A stretch of 64,000 nt of DNA from Histophilus somni (GTDB lineage Bacteria; Pseudomonadota; Gammaproteobacteria; Enterobacterales; Pasteurellaceae), in the NCBI RefSeq assembly GCF_014202395.1, contig NZ_JACHGQ010000003.1:1-64000 (forward strand), written 5' to 3'. The position numbers and the translations under genes were made by a program. The notes under the pieces are model-generated. The model saw only the letters and a program-made list of their open reading frames with translations. It was not told the origin of the DNA and did not search any database. Positions 1 through 9,789 of this stretch are shown here, in pieces. Every line of letters starts with the position of its first letter. Positions within the stretch are counted from its first letter, which is position 1.

Positions 1-95
1 CTGTAGGCTGTAGGCTGTAGGCTGTAGGCTGTAGGCTGTAGGCTGTAGGCTGTAGGCTGTAGGCTGTAGGCTGTAGGCTGTAGGCTGTAGGCTGT
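1..95. repeat. Heptanucleotide tandem repeat (CTGTAGG, 13 copies plus CTGT)
   Basis: Thirteen perfect copies of CTGTAGG followed by CTGT run from the first base to position 95, and the array may continue to the left of the window. Seven is not a multiple of three, so gain or loss of one unit shifts any reading frame that crosses it. Read on the minus strand the unit is CCTACAG, which has no stop in any frame and encodes repeating PTAYSLQ. Perfect short arrays of this kind are typical of slipped-strand phase-variation loci in Pasteurellaceae. A promoter-spacing role is the alternative. Confidence 0.95.
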
Positions 96-98
96 CAT
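1..98 (-). CDS. Candidate phase-variable ORF start reading into the heptamer array (partial)
   Basis: An ATG on the minus strand at 98-96 sits directly against the repeat and opens a frame M-T-A-Y-S-L-Q-(PTAYSLQ)n that stays open to the window edge. Because every frame of the repeat is open on this strand, copy number would decide which downstream frame is translated. No convincing Shine-Dalgarno sequence precedes the ATG (the upstream bases are A-rich), and the body of any gene lies outside the window. The repeat could instead be non-coding. Real gene or chance ORF cannot be decided here. Confidence 0.3.
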   Translation of the reverse strand, partial: MTAYSLQPTAYSLQPTAYSLQPTAYSLQPTAY

Positions 99-183
99 TT
101 TTTTCGTTCTATTTTATTTGTCAAGTAAAAATTCGGGTTATTCTATCTCAAAATTGTTATGGGAAAAACGATTTTTTATTTTT

Positions 184-750
184 TTATTCACTTTTTTGTT
201 TGTTATCAGCTAAAAGATATTTTTTGGCGGCGGCTAAATATTGAAACATTGACCAAACTGTCAACATGGCGGCGATATACAAAAAGACAATTGCTGTAAT
301 TTCCATTAATGTATTGTAGTGCCATAAAAGACCGCCAAGTGCAAGCATTTGTGAGGCTGTTTTAATTTTCCCCAGCCAAGAAACCGCAACGATGCCACGG
401 CTACCGATTTCTGCCATCCATTCTCGTAATGCTGAAATCACAATTTCACGAAAGATCATAATAATTGCAGGTATCGTTACCCAAAAAACATGTTGATATT
501 CAACAACGAGCGTAAGTGCCGCAATGACCATGACTTTATCGGCGACAGGATCTAAAAACGCACCAAAAGGCGTACTTTGATTCCATCGGCGAGCAAGGTA
601 ACCGTCCAGCCAGTCTGTTATTGAGGCAATGAAAAAAATAATAGTTGTGAGAAAAGGTGCCCAATGAAAAGGCAAATAAAATGTTACGATAAAGAACGGG
701 ATTAATCCGACTCGAAATAAAGTTAAGATTGTAGGAATATTGAATTTCAT
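184..750 (-). CDS. pgsA: CDP-diacylglycerol--glycerol-3-phosphate 3-phosphatidyltransferase
   Basis: Inner-membrane enzyme that makes phosphatidylglycerophosphate from CDP-diacylglycerol and glycerol 3-phosphate, the committed step to phosphatidylglycerol and cardiolipin. The 188-residue length is normal for PgsA. The CDP-alcohol phosphotransferase signature D-G-x2-A-R-x8-G-x3-D-x3-D is complete (D49, G50, A53, R54, G63, D67, D71), and hydrophobic segments flank it and fill the C-terminal half. It appears monocistronic in this window. The heptamer array begins about 90 bases after its stop. Confidence 0.95.
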   Translation of the reverse strand: MKFNIPTILTLFRVGLIPFFIVTFYLPFHWAPFLTTIIFFIASITDWLDGYLARRWNQSTPFGAFLDPVADKVMVIAALTLVVEYQHVFWVTIPAIIMIFREIVISALREWMAEIGSRGIVAVSWLGKIKTASQMLALGGLLWHYNTLMEITAIVFLYIAAMLTVWSMFQYLAAAKKYLLADNKQKSE

Positions 751-840
751 AATGCTGTTTTGAGTAGAGTAGGGATACGCTGTATTCTAAAGTATATCCC
801 TTATTTTTAAAAGCCTGATGAAACTAACAAAGTGAAATAA

Positions 841-1713
841 TTAGTTGTTTTTGATATGGGATTTTAACGTTTGTTCAATTTCATAAATCCAATCGAGTTC
901 ATATTGAGTAAAACCGGCTTGGATACGAGCATCAGTATTAATAACTCCTTTAAAAATCACGATGCGATATTTACGTAATAATTCGCTGAAACATTTCATT
1001 GCATCTAATTGACGTTTAGCGGAAAGTGCGTGATACCAATGATTCCCAATAGAAACATGACCAATTTCGTCACGCAAAATAATATCTAAAATTGCCACTG
1101 CCTCGACGTCTTTACGCTGTGCAATTTTTTCTTGTAGTATTGGGTTTGCATCTAATCCTCTGGCTTCCAAAACTCTAGGTACCAATGCCATACGCTCCCA
1201 AATGTCATGAGCCGTCGCTTGAGCCATTTCCCATAAGCCGGCATGTGCTTCAAAATCACCGTATTGATATCCTAATGTGTTTAAATGCTCATTCACGAGA
1301 GTAAAGTGAGTGCTTTCTTCACGTGCAACTTTGAGCCAATCTTGTATAAATAGCATACCTTGCTTAAGTTCTTCTTGTGCATTACGTCCAAATCTCCAAG
1401 CGGCATCTAAACCAAGATTTATGGCGTTAAATTCAATATGTGCAATGGCATGTAATGTTGCCGCATAACCTTCGTTTGTGGCAAAAGAACGTTTCGGCAC
1501 ATTTTGGGGAGCGACAAGGAAGGGTTTGTGTGGAATACCGACAATTTCTTGTTCAGGTGTAACAAGAGGAAAATCGTCCGTTTGATCTAGATTTATCGTA
1601 GGCAAAATTTCATCATATAACTGATTCACTAAACGACATTTTTCATAAGGATCCGTTTCTGCCAGTGCGGTTGTTATTTTATGCCAAAAGTCTTGAGTTG
1701 AAAGTGCGGTCAT
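841..1713 (-). CDS. DUF455 (ferritin-like fold) family protein, HI_0077-like
   Basis: A 290-residue cytosolic protein matching the DUF455 family (H. influenzae HI_0077). Acidic and histidine residues at helix-like spacing suggest a di-metal ferritin-like bundle: AHIEFNAINL around residue 90, EESTHF around 130, and DEIGHVSIGNHW around 215. Those three E/D-x-x-H segments are what such a fold uses to bind two metals. The biochemical function of the family is not established; MiaE-like hydroxylase activity has been suggested for relatives but cannot be read from sequence. It stands alone, upstream of pgsA on the same strand with a 90-base gap. Confidence 0.75.
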   Translation of the reverse strand: MTALSTQDFWHKITTALAETDPYEKCRLVNQLYDEILPTINLDQTDDFPLVTPEQEIVGIPHKPFLVAPQNVPKRSFATNEGYAATLHAIAHIEFNAINLGLDAAWRFGRNAQEELKQGMLFIQDWLKVAREESTHFTLVNEHLNTLGYQYGDFEAHAGLWEMAQATAHDIWERMALVPRVLEARGLDANPILQEKIAQRKDVEAVAILDIILRDEIGHVSIGNHWYHALSAKRQLDAMKCFSELLRKYRIVIFKGVINTDARIQAGFTQYELDWIYEIEQTLKSHIKNN

Positions 1714-1774
1714 ATTTTTCCTTATTTCATAGAATAATTTTTAATCGCTCAAAGTATAGTTATCAGAGAAAGAT

Positions 1775-1803
1775 TTGCAATCGGAATTTGCTTATAGGAT
1801 AAT
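1775..1803 (+). promoter_or_regulatory. Probable sigma-70 promoter of ffs
   Basis: TTGCAA (1775-1780) and GATAAT (1798-1803) are separated by 17 bases, placing a start near 1810, just ahead of the 4.5S RNA. The transcript would begin about 24 bases before the inferred mature 5' end, consistent with processing of 4.5S precursors in enterobacteria. Seen directly; activity inferred. Confidence 0.55.
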
Positions 1804-1833
1804 GCACCCCATTAGCCGTTCGGTTAATTCTAT

Positions 1834-1947
1834 GGAAATCTTTTCGGTTCCTCGCAATAGTGTCCGATTTACTCGGTCAGGTTCGGAAGAAAGCAGCCAA
1901 AGTCGGAATTTCTGTGTGCCGAGATCCTGCCGGAAAGGTTTCCGCCC
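1834..1947 (+). ncRNA. ffs: 4.5S RNA, signal recognition particle RNA
   Basis: RNA component of the signal recognition particle, which binds Ffh and targets nascent inner-membrane proteins to FtsY. The conserved apical domain GGTCAGGTTCGGAAGAAAGC begins at 1875 and is followed by the usual AGCCAA segment, giving the GGAA tetraloop and symmetric loop. The 5' end GGAAATCTTTTCGG pairs with the 3' segment CCGGAAAGGTTTCC (1930-1943). Taken to the trailing GCCC the RNA is 114 nt, the same length as E. coli 4.5S. It lies between two minus-strand protein genes. Confidence 0.93.
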
Positions 1948-1970
1948 ATCTACTACATTTCAATATGTAT

Positions 1971-1993
1971 AAAAAAAGCAACTTTTCAGTTGC
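1971..1993 (-). terminator. Rho-independent terminator of the AhpD-like gene
   Basis: Hairpin GCAAC-TTTTCA-GTTGC (1978-1993). Read on the minus strand it is followed by seven T residues (complement of 1971-1977), just past the stop of the AhpD-like gene. On the plus strand it could also stop ffs transcription, but its T tract is poorer that way. Confidence 0.7.
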
Positions 1994-2004
1994 CTTTATT
2001 CAAT

Positions 2005-2346
2005 TTAGCTTTGTTCTTTTACTGCCTCTAATGCACGCAAGGCATAAGTATAAGCCGCACCAGCGTTCAGTGCAATCGCAGTAGCCAATGCTCCGGCAAT
2101 TTCACTTTCTGTTGCCCCTGCTTTAGCTGCTTTTTCAGCATGAACACTAATACAACTTTCACAACGTGTCGTAATAGCGACAGCAATTGCGATGAGTTCA
2201 CGGGTTTTTTCATCAAGTGCTTCAGCCGCAGCTGCCTGATCTAAGTTAATATAGGCTTGTAACATTTTTGGATGAGACTTGCCCAATTCGCCAAAAGATT
2301 TTTTAACATGAGCGGTATGCTCTTTCCAATCTGTGAATGTTGTCAT
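2005..2346 (-). CDS. Carboxymuconolactone decarboxylase / AhpD-like protein, HI_1053-like
   Basis: Small all-helical cytosolic protein of 113 residues in the CMD/AhpD family. The redox motif E-x15-C-x2-C-x3-H is intact: E46, C62, C65 and H69 in the stretch TTRCESCISVH. In AhpD relatives these residues carry out thiol-disulfide peroxidase or reductase chemistry. The closest named homologue is the uncharacterised H. influenzae HI_1053. The ATG at 2346 is preceded by GAGGAAATTCTT, a usable ribosome site. It appears monocistronic with its own terminator. The substrate is unknown. Confidence 0.85.
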   Translation of the reverse strand: MTTFTDWKEHTAHVKKSFGELGKSHPKMLQAYINLDQAAAAEALDEKTRELIAIAVAITTRCESCISVHAEKAAKAGATESEIAGALATAIALNAGAAYTYALRALEAVKEQS

Positions 2347-2389
2347 AAGAATTTCCTCTTGTTGTTAATCAAGTTAATGTTGATAATTA

Positions 2390-2426
2390 ACCGCACTTTT
2401 ATAACTTGATTGACTAAAAGTGCGGT
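2390..2426 (-). terminator. Inverted uptake-signal pair, probable terminator after cydC
   Basis: ACCGCACTTTT (2390-2400) and AAAAGTGCGGT (2416-2426) form a perfect 11-bp stem with a 15-nt loop, between cydC and the AhpD-like gene. Each arm is a complete 9-base uptake signal. Such inverted pairs commonly serve as terminators in this family, although no T run follows here. Confidence 0.55.
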
Positions 2427-2450
2427 GTAATTTGAACATATTTTTTAGAT

Positions 2451-4181
2451 TTAAATTCGTTCAATAAGTTGTTTAAAAAATCCTTTTTCTTGTTGAATCA
2501 GTTGATGGTAGTGTCCTTGTTCAACTAGATGGCTGTTATCCATGATACAAAGTAAATCGAATTGTTCAAGTGCTGTTAGACGATGAGTAACCATAATGAA
2601 CGTTTTATTTTGACAATGTTCAAATAATAGCGTTAGAACATGGCGTTCAGTATCTCGATCCAGTCCTTCTGTCGGTTCATCAAGTAGAATAATGGGGGCA
2701 TTATTCAGTAAAACTCTTGCCAGTCCTAAGCGACGCTGTTCACCGCCTGATAAAGGTCGCCCGCCGTCGCCTAACCATAAATCCAGTCCTTGATCCTGCT
2801 GAACTAATTTTTCCAGACCTACCTTTTGTAGTATATGACACATTTTTTCATCGCTGATTTGTTGGCTACCTGCTATTTGTAAATTATTGCGTAAAGTATC
2901 ACTAAAAATATGTACTCGTTGAGTGAGTAAACAGATATTTTGGCGTAGCGTTTCTTCGGTATAAACTTGAATCGGTGCATTAGAGAGTAAAATTTCCCCT
3001 TGGTTGCAATCATAGTTTCGAACCAATAATTGCAGTAAACTTGATTTGCCACTCCCCGTTTTCCCGAGAACAGCCACTTTTTTTCCAGCTTCAACGGTTA
3101 AATTAATTTGTTGCAATGCCTGATCATTGCGATCCGGATAAGAAAAACTGACATTTTTCAGTTGAATAAGCGGATATTCATTGTTTTGCAATATGTGAGT
3201 ACCGTTGAATTGCACTAAAGGTCGTTGTGCAAGAAGTTCATTAATGCGTTCTGCAGATGAAATGACTTGTCCAATATGTAAGAATGCGGCACTAATAGGC
3301 ATGAGAAGCTCAAATGAGGCAAGAGCGGCAAACGCAAATAACGCAATAAAAGCATTGTGATAATCTGCAATGGAAAATTGTGCTTTCGCCGCAAACCAAA
3401 GGGTTATTACTACCAGTAATCCGTTAATAAATACGACAAGTGCGGTAGATAATCCGACTAAATTTGTTTCTTGTTGTTGGTAAGATTGCCATTCTAATTC
3501 GATTGCTTTTAGTTTCTCTTTTGAGCTAAAGGCTGCATTAAAGAGTAACAGTTCCGCTTGCGACTGAATAAATTCGATAAAATAAGTGCGATAAACTGAA
3601 CGAGATTGAGTTAATTTAGCACCGAATTTACGTCCCAGCCGATAAAAAACGATGGGAATAATTAAAAGTAGCAACAGCAGGCTTATACCAATAAATACGC
3701 CGATAGAAACATTAAATAAACTTAAGCATAATGTAATAAAAGCAATAACAATCATTGCACTGATAAAAGGGGCAATAAGGCGTAAATACAATGTATCTAA
3801 AGTATCTACATCAGCCACTAAACGATTAAGTAAGTCACTGTTGCGATAGCGATTAAGTACTGCGGGGCTTAAAGGAATAAGTTTACTGAATACTTGAACA
3901 CGTAATTTTGCCAATACACGGAAAGTGGCATCATGCGTCACTATTTTTTCAAAATAACGTGTTACAGTTCGACCGATTGCTAAACCTCTGACACTTGCCG
4001 ACGGGTAGAAAAAATTAAATAATGTGCCAATACCGGCTAACGCCGTGGCGGCGAGAAACCAGCCGGATAGGGTTAATAAACCGATGCTTGAGGCTAATCC
4101 CGCAATCATTAATATTCCCCCTAAAATGAGAGTAAATTTAGCGTGATAAAATAAGCGAAGAAAAGGAAGTAAAGCTCGCAT
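2451..4181 (-). CDS. cydC: Heterodimeric ABC exporter subunit CydC (cysteine/glutathione export)
   Basis: CydC pairs with CydD in the inner membrane to export cysteine and glutathione to the periplasm, which is needed to assemble cytochrome bd and other haem proteins. The 576 residues contain an N-terminal six-helix transmembrane domain (to about residue 310) and a C-terminal nucleotide-binding domain with Walker A GKTGSGKSS, signature LSGGEQRR and Walker B IILLDEPTEGLD. Its ATG overlaps the TAA of cydD by one base (TAATG), implying translational coupling. The order trxB-cydD-cydC is as in E. coli and H. influenzae. Confidence 0.95.
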   Translation of the reverse strand: MRALLPFLRLFYHAKFTLILGGILMIAGLASSIGLLTLSGWFLAATALAGIGTLFNFFYPSASVRGLAIGRTVTRYFEKIVTHDATFRVLAKLRVQVFSKLIPLSPAVLNRYRNSDLLNRLVADVDTLDTLYLRLIAPFISAMIVIAFITLCLSLFNVSIGVFIGISLLLLLLIIPIVFYRLGRKFGAKLTQSRSVYRTYFIEFIQSQAELLLFNAAFSSKEKLKAIELEWQSYQQQETNLVGLSTALVVFINGLLVVITLWFAAKAQFSIADYHNAFIALFAFAALASFELLMPISAAFLHIGQVISSAERINELLAQRPLVQFNGTHILQNNEYPLIQLKNVSFSYPDRNDQALQQINLTVEAGKKVAVLGKTGSGKSSLLQLLVRNYDCNQGEILLSNAPIQVYTEETLRQNICLLTQRVHIFSDTLRNNLQIAGSQQISDEKMCHILQKVGLEKLVQQDQGLDLWLGDGGRPLSGGEQRRLGLARVLLNNAPIILLDEPTEGLDRDTERHVLTLLFEHCQNKTFIMVTHRLTALEQFDLLCIMDNSHLVEQGHYHQLIQQEKGFFKQLIERI

Positions 4182-5944
4182 TATTGAATTTCCTGTTTTT
4201 GTTGAGCCAAAAGTTCGGCGAAGAAACCTTGTTCTTTTAATTGTTCAAAACGGCCTTGTTGCACAATTTGCCCTTGTTGCATCACTAAAATTTGGTCGCA
4301 TTGTTTTAGATCTTCAATGCGATGCGTAATCATTAAAGTAGTTTGGTTACGGCTAATTTTTTGTAACACTTGTAGCACGGCATTTTCCGATTTTGCATCA
4401 AGACTTGCAGTAGGTTCATCAAGTAATAATAAATTGCTTTGACGCAATAATGAGCGAGCAATAACAAGACGTTGTGCTTGTCCAACGGATAAACCAATAC
4501 CGCCTTCTCTAATCAGAAAATCAAGTCCTAATTTCGCACAAAAAGACGTGGCTTGTGCTTGTTCTAATGCTTGCATAATTTGTTCGTCTGTTGCTTGAAT
4601 ATCACCAAAAAGTAAATTTTCTCGAATCGTGCCTTGTAATAATAAAGGATTTTGCCCTACCCAAGCGATATTTTTTCGCCATTCGTTTAAAGATAAATCA
4701 TGCAATTCAATACCATTAATTTTTAAACTTCCCTGATAATTTAAGAAACCGAGTAACACGTTGATTAATGTTGTTTTACCTGCACCGCTTTGCCCAACTA
4801 ACGCAGTATTGCTTTGAGCAGTCAAGCAAAAATTTAACGGAGCGGTTAAAGGATGGCCTTGTGGTGAAAGTGCGATGAGATTTTTCGCTATAATTTCGAC
4901 CGCACTTTTAGGCTCGATACTATGTGTTTGTTCATATTGTTGAGAAGTAACTTCTTGCTCCAAAAATTTAACGATTTCATCAGCTGCACCAATACCTGCT
5001 GCACGATCATGGTAATAAGCACCCAGATCTCGTAAAGGTTGGTAAAACTCAGGAGCAAGAATTAAGCAGAAAAAGCCAATAAATAAAGTAAGTTCAGTGT
5101 CGTAAGAACCGAAGTTAATTTGTCCTAAATAACTAAAACCAAAATAAACTGCCATTAATGCAATAGAGATAGAAGTAAAAAATTCTAATACTGCGGAAGA
5201 TAAAAATGCCATTTTTAGCACAGTCATAGTTGTTTCACGAAAATCTTCAGTGCTTTCTTCAATATATTCAGTTTGCTCTTTTGTTTTATTAAAAAGGCGT
5301 AATGTTTCTAATCCACGTAAACGATCTAAAAATTGACCGCTAAGTTTTGCTAAGGCGGACATATTTTTTTGACTACTATCTGCGGCGGCTAATCCGGCTA
5401 AAATCATAAAAATAGGAATAAGCGGAGCAGTAAGTGCCAAGATTAATCCTGCCGCCCAATTGAGTGGAAAGACAGCGATTAAGATAATGATTGGTGTAAT
5501 GGCTGAAAGTGCTTGTTGAGGTAGAAAGCGAGCATAAAAATTGTGCAGATTTTCTACTTGTTCCAGCATCAAGGTTGCCCAACTTCCCGCAGATTTTTGG
5601 TTGATCATTGCCGGGCCAGCTTGATGAATTTTGGCGAAAATTTGTTGACGAATATGATGACGTAATTGTTGACCGCATTTAAAGCCCACTTTTTCCCTTG
5701 CCCATAATATTAAACCACGTAGCATAAAACCAAGAATAAGTGCTAGAAAGTGCGGTATTAATTCACTTCGATCCGTATTTAAAATAATGAGTTGATGAAG
5801 CAGGTAGCTTAAAATATAAGTTTGTGCAACTAAAACAACGGATGAAATAGTTGCAAGAATAATATTAAGCGAAAGCAACTTTTTGATTGGCTTTTGTTGT
5901 TTGCGTAGCCATTTGAAAACATACTTTTGACGTGATTTTTCCAT
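4181..5944 (-). CDS. cydD: Heterodimeric ABC exporter subunit CydD
   Basis: Partner of CydC in the thiol exporter required for cytochrome bd assembly. It is 587 residues long with an N-terminal ABC exporter transmembrane domain and a C-terminal ATPase domain: Walker A GQSGAGKTT, Walker B LLLLDEPTASLD and signature LSVGQAQR. LSVGQ in place of the canonical LSGGQ is normal for CydD and is not a defect. It lies 65 bases after trxB, with a GC-rich hairpin in the gap, and overlaps cydC by one base. Confidence 0.95.
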   Translation of the reverse strand: MEKSRQKYVFKWLRKQQKPIKKLLSLNIILATISSVVLVAQTYILSYLLHQLIILNTDRSELIPHFLALILGFMLRGLILWAREKVGFKCGQQLRHHIRQQIFAKIHQAGPAMINQKSAGSWATLMLEQVENLHNFYARFLPQQALSAITPIIILIAVFPLNWAAGLILALTAPLIPIFMILAGLAAADSSQKNMSALAKLSGQFLDRLRGLETLRLFNKTKEQTEYIEESTEDFRETTMTVLKMAFLSSAVLEFFTSISIALMAVYFGFSYLGQINFGSYDTELTLFIGFFCLILAPEFYQPLRDLGAYYHDRAAGIGAADEIVKFLEQEVTSQQYEQTHSIEPKSAVEIIAKNLIALSPQGHPLTAPLNFCLTAQSNTALVGQSGAGKTTLINVLLGFLNYQGSLKINGIELHDLSLNEWRKNIAWVGQNPLLLQGTIRENLLFGDIQATDEQIMQALEQAQATSFCAKLGLDFLIREGGIGLSVGQAQRLVIARSLLRQSNLLLLDEPTASLDAKSENAVLQVLQKISRNQTTLMITHRIEDLKQCDQILVMQQGQIVQQGRFEQLKEQGFFAELLAQQKQEIQ

Positions 5945-5974
5945 TGTTACTGCTAGAGGTTATGATATATTTGT

Positions 5975-5993
5975 GGGGCAAATTAGTTGCCCC
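5975..5993 (-). terminator. GC-rich hairpin between trxB and cydD
   Basis: GGGGCAA-ATTAG-TTGCCCC is a perfect 7-bp stem with a 5-nt loop in the trxB-cydD gap. There is no clean T tract after it on the minus strand, so it may be a partial terminator or an mRNA processing/stability element that uncouples trxB from cydDC. Confidence 0.5.
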
Positions 5994-6009
5994 AATATGA
6001 CTGAGTTAA

Positions 6010-7005
<996 letters not shown>

Positions 7006-7091
7006 TTATTATAGAGATTTCAATAATTAAATCTATCATTAAATAGAAATCCATAGTGGCTATTATGTTGCTGGAGGCACTATTTTTAACA

Positions 7092-7832
7092 TTAATATTT
7101 GACTGTGTGTCCATAACTTTCAATGATAGATTTGATATGTTCTAGAGAATCTTTAGTTGGAGGGACTACATCTTCCAGTTCATATTGTTCGCCCATCGTT
7201 TTCCATTTATGTGCACCTAGCTGATGATAGGGTAGAAGTTCGACCTGTTCGATATTGCTCATATTTTGAATAAATTGACCTAATAAGTGTATATCTTCAT
7301 CAGCATCAGTATAACCGGGAACAACTACATAGCGAATCCAAGTTTTTTGATTGCGTTTTTGTAAGTATTTGGCAAATTCTAGTGTACGCTTGTTCGGTAC
7401 ACCGATAAGATTTTGGTGCACTTTATCATTGAGCTGTTTTAAATCAAGTAAAACAAGATCGGTAACATCTAATAATTCATCAATGACATGATCATAATGA
7501 CGTACAAAGCCATTTGTATCCAAGCAAGTACTTATTCCTTCTGCTTTACAGGCTTTAAACCAATCTCGAACAAATTCAGCTTGTAAGACAGCTTCTCCAC
7601 CGGATGCGGTTACGCCACCGCCCGTTGCATTCATAAAATGACGATACGTGACCACTTCTTTCATTAAATCTTCTACACTGATTTCTTTGCCATCATGTAG
7701 ATCCCATGTATCTCGATTATGGCAATATTTACAACGCATTAGGCAGCCTTGTAAAAATAAAATGAAACGAATTCCCGGCCCATCAACAGTTCCACAAGAT
7801 TCGTAAGAGTGATAACGTGCAAGTACAGACAT
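7092..7832 (-). CDS. pflA: Pyruvate formate-lyase activating enzyme (radical SAM)
   Basis: Installs the glycyl radical on PflB under anaerobiosis, using S-adenosylmethionine and a [4Fe-4S] cluster. The radical-SAM cysteines are C30, C34 and C37 (CLMRCKYC), preceded by the family segment [10 protein letters not shown]. At 246 residues it matches E. coli PflA (246). Unusually for the pathway it is separated from pflB by the hvf operon on the same strand, although all read in the same direction. Confidence 0.96.
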   Translation of the reverse strand: MSVLARYHSYESCGTVDGPGIRFILFLQGCLMRCKYCHNRDTWDLHDGKEISVEDLMKEVVTYRHFMNATGGGVTASGGEAVLQAEFVRDWFKACKAEGISTCLDTNGFVRHYDHVIDELLDVTDLVLLDLKQLNDKVHQNLIGVPNKRTLEFAKYLQKRNQKTWIRYVVVPGYTDADEDIHLLGQFIQNMSNIEQVELLPYHQLGAHKWKTMGEQYELEDVVPPTKDSLEHIKSIIESYGHTVKY

Positions 7833-7897
7833 AATTCCTCTTTCCAGCTAAGATAAAAAAATGGCGGTAATTATATCATGCACTATTAATTTGTAAC

Positions 7898-8602
7898 TTA
7901 TTCTTTGGATTGCTCGGGAATAATGACCCCTAAATCGATCCATTTGTACCAAGTTTGTTGCAGAAATTGTAGTATGTTTTCGTCAACTGCAAGGTTTTTT
8001 AAAGATTCTTTTAGCTTTTGTAGTGAATAGGCTTTTTCTTGTAACAGCATTAATAAAAAGTGATCTAAGTCCGTTAACTTTTGGTAATACACTTCAAATT
8101 GAGCATTACGCCAAATAATTGTTTTTGAAGGTTGATTTAGTATTTTGCTAAATTGAGTTGAAAGAAAATCCACCGGATATTCTCTTATAAAGCAAACTTC
8201 TGAGCATTTCATTGGAGTTTGTTCTGTTATATCGAATTCAGTCGGTAGCTGAAACATTGATACTTCCGCTTGAAGTTGATCAAATTCAAATTGCATTAGG
8301 GAGAGAATATTTTCATCGAAAATATTTTTGTGTTGGCAAAATTGTAAAAACTCACCTGCAATATCTTGGAAGTAAGGGGAATGTGCTTTTCCGTTTTTGA
8401 CAAATTCTTCTTTTGCATTATCCCAATCTTGTCGGTTTAAATGAGCCGGAGTTTCGGTAAAGCATTTTTCGATAAAGCCAAAAGTATTGTTGCGTAATAA
8501 CCGCACATAAATATTTAAACGTCTAGGATCGTGATTGCTAGAGTCTTTTTCACGAATAGCTTGAACAAATTCTTGTTGCGTTTGTGCTAGATTTTTAGCC
8601 AT
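7898..8602 (-). CDS. hvfC: HvfC-like DUF2063 protein, partner of the MNIO enzyme
   Basis: A 234-residue protein with an N-terminal DUF2063 (putative DNA-binding fold) region: an early helix, then [26 protein letters not shown]. In H. influenzae and related clusters this family acts as the recognition partner that delivers the precursor peptide to the MNIO (DUF692) enzyme. Its start overlaps the 3' end of hvfB by 16 bases, as expected for co-translated partner subunits. The C-terminal half (from about 110) probably forms the peptide-binding domain, as in other BufC/HvfC proteins. The role is inferred from the family and operon. Confidence 0.85.
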   Translation of the reverse strand: MAKNLAQTQQEFVQAIREKDSSNHDPRRLNIYVRLLRNNTFGFIEKCFTETPAHLNRQDWDNAKEEFVKNGKAHSPYFQDIAGEFLQFCQHKNIFDENILSLMQFEFDQLQAEVSMFQLPTEFDITEQTPMKCSEVCFIREYPVDFLSTQFSKILNQPSKTIIWRNAQFEVYYQKLTDLDHFLLMLLQEKAYSLQKLKESLKNLAVDENILQFLQQTWYKWIDLGVIIPEQSKE

Positions 8603-9507
8603 GACAATCCTCTTTTTTTGACATATTTTTGTTGTAATTGATGGATAATATCGACTTCTTTACAAAGTTTTTCAAAAGGGGGGAAATTGAAATCACGTTC
8701 AAGTAGTGTTGGTGGCATATGAGGTAAACGAGCATAAGTATATTCAAGTAAATCCCAAACAGTACCTTTTACATTTTCACCATGTGTATCAACAAGTAAT
8801 TGAGGAAGATGGCGAAAATCTCCTTTGATTGTATTGAAAGACTCTGATGTTTGTATTTGCACTTCAGTAGCGGCATGTTCATCATCATGTCCGGCAATAT
8901 GAATGTAATTGACACGTTTTAAATCCACATTATCAATAAAGACATGAGGATCAAGTAATCCATGGTTGACCGCATTTACATAGATATTATTAACATCTAA
9001 ATGAATACCGCAATTTGCCTCTTGTGCAATAGCATTGAGAAATTCTACTTCATTCATCGTGCTTGTTTCAGAATGCAAATAATAAGAGGTGTTTTCTACT
9101 GAAATTTGAATTTCTAAAAAATCTTGTACTTCACGAATTCTTGCTGCAGTGTGTTTTACTGCTTCATCAGTAAACGGCATTGGCAATAAATCATATAAAT
9201 GACCATCGCATTCGCAAAAGCTCAGATGATCGGAAAAGAAAGGCGTATTATATTGTTTTATCATGGCTTTAATGCCTGATAACAATTCTTTATCTAAAGG
9301 GGCTTGTCCACCAAGAGAAAGAGATAACCCATGGATTAGCATAGGGATTTTTTCTGCCACTTTATCGAATTGATAACGCGCAAATCCTCCCATTTTTAAC
9401 CAGTTTTCCGGTGCTATTTCCATAAATTGAATTCGATCATTATTGCGTAATTGTAGAAATCCTTCCGCTAGATCACGTCTGTAGCCTAAACCGGCACCTT
9501 GTCGCAT
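8587..9507 (-). CDS. hvfB: HvfB-like MNIO (DUF692) multinuclear iron peptide-modifying enzyme
   Basis: A 306-residue TIM-barrel MNIO enzyme. Family landmarks are AGLGYRRDL at the N-terminus, [50 protein letters not shown] and IHIAGHD; the conserved His, Asp, Glu and Asn positions hold the iron ions. In H. influenzae, HvfB with HvfC converts the cysteines of HvfA EGKCG motifs into oxazolone/thioamide groups that bind copper. A strong site CGGAGGATATATG precedes the ATG at 9507. It follows hvfA after a short hairpin and overlaps hvfC. Confidence 0.9.
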   Translation of the reverse strand: MRQGAGLGYRRDLAEGFLQLRNNDRIQFMEIAPENWLKMGGFARYQFDKVAEKIPMLIHGLSLSLGGQAPLDKELLSGIKAMIKQYNTPFFSDHLSFCECDGHLYDLLPMPFTDEAVKHTAARIREVQDFLEIQISVENTSYYLHSETSTMNEVEFLNAIAQEANCGIHLDVNNIYVNAVNHGLLDPHVFIDNVDLKRVNYIHIAGHDDEHAATEVQIQTSESFNTIKGDFRHLPQLLVDTHGENVKGTVWDLLEYTYARLPHMPPTLLERDFNFPPFEKLCKEVDIIHQLQQKYVKKRGLSWLKI

Positions 9508-9520
9508 ATATCCTCCGTGT

Positions 9521-9544
9521 AAATAAAAAGGGTGCGATGCACCC
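9521..9544 (-). terminator. Intra-operon terminator/attenuator between hvfA and hvfB
   Basis: Perfect hairpin GGGTGC-GAT-GCACCC (9530-9544). On the minus strand it is followed by a T-rich tract (complement of 9521-9529), immediately after the hvfA stop and ahead of the hvfB ribosome site. It would leave the small precursor hvfA in excess over its enzymes, a common arrangement for modified peptides. Confidence 0.75.
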
Positions 9545-9552
9545 TCAAAAAT

Positions 9553-9789
9553 TTATTTAGATGCACCGCACTTTCCTTCGCCACATTTGCCTTCGGCAGA
9601 TTTCGGCATGTTTTTTTTAGGTGTAGCTGCACCGCACTTTCCTTCACCACATTTGCCTTCAGCAGATTTTGTTGAAACGCATTTTCCATTCATTTCCATA
9701 CAGTCGTTTGTAGTGTTCTTCATGTCTGCATGTGCTGACACAGCCATAGTTAATGCACTAGCTAGTGCTACTAAAGTTGTTTTTTTCAT
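9553..9789 (-). CDS. hvfA: HvfA-like cysteine-rich precursor peptide with EGKCG repeats
   Basis: A 78-residue secreted precursor. Residues 1-21 form a signal peptide (MKKTTLVALA... AHA). The mature part carries six cysteines: C30, C37 and four in EGKCG motifs at 44-48, 49-53, 66-70 and 71-75, arranged as two near-identical SAEGKCGEGKCG blocks. EGKCG is the motif modified by HvfB/HvfC in H. influenzae to a copper-binding form. The second motif of each block is encoded by a complete uptake signal (AAG TGC GGT = Lys-Cys-Gly, at 9631-9639 and 9565-9573). It sits between hvfD and hvfB. Confidence 0.9.
   Translation of the reverse strand: MKKTTLVALASALTMAVSAHADMKNTTNDCMEMNGKCVSTKSAEGKCGEGKCGAATPKKNMPKSAEGKCGEGKCGASK

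Noticed and set aside
1-95. CRISPR array
   Set aside because: The units are seven bases, directly abutting and without spacers.
1775-2084. Two plus-strand ORFs of 65 and 74 codons
   Set aside because: They overlap the 4.5S RNA gene, which explains the sequence fully through its conserved loop and terminal pairing.
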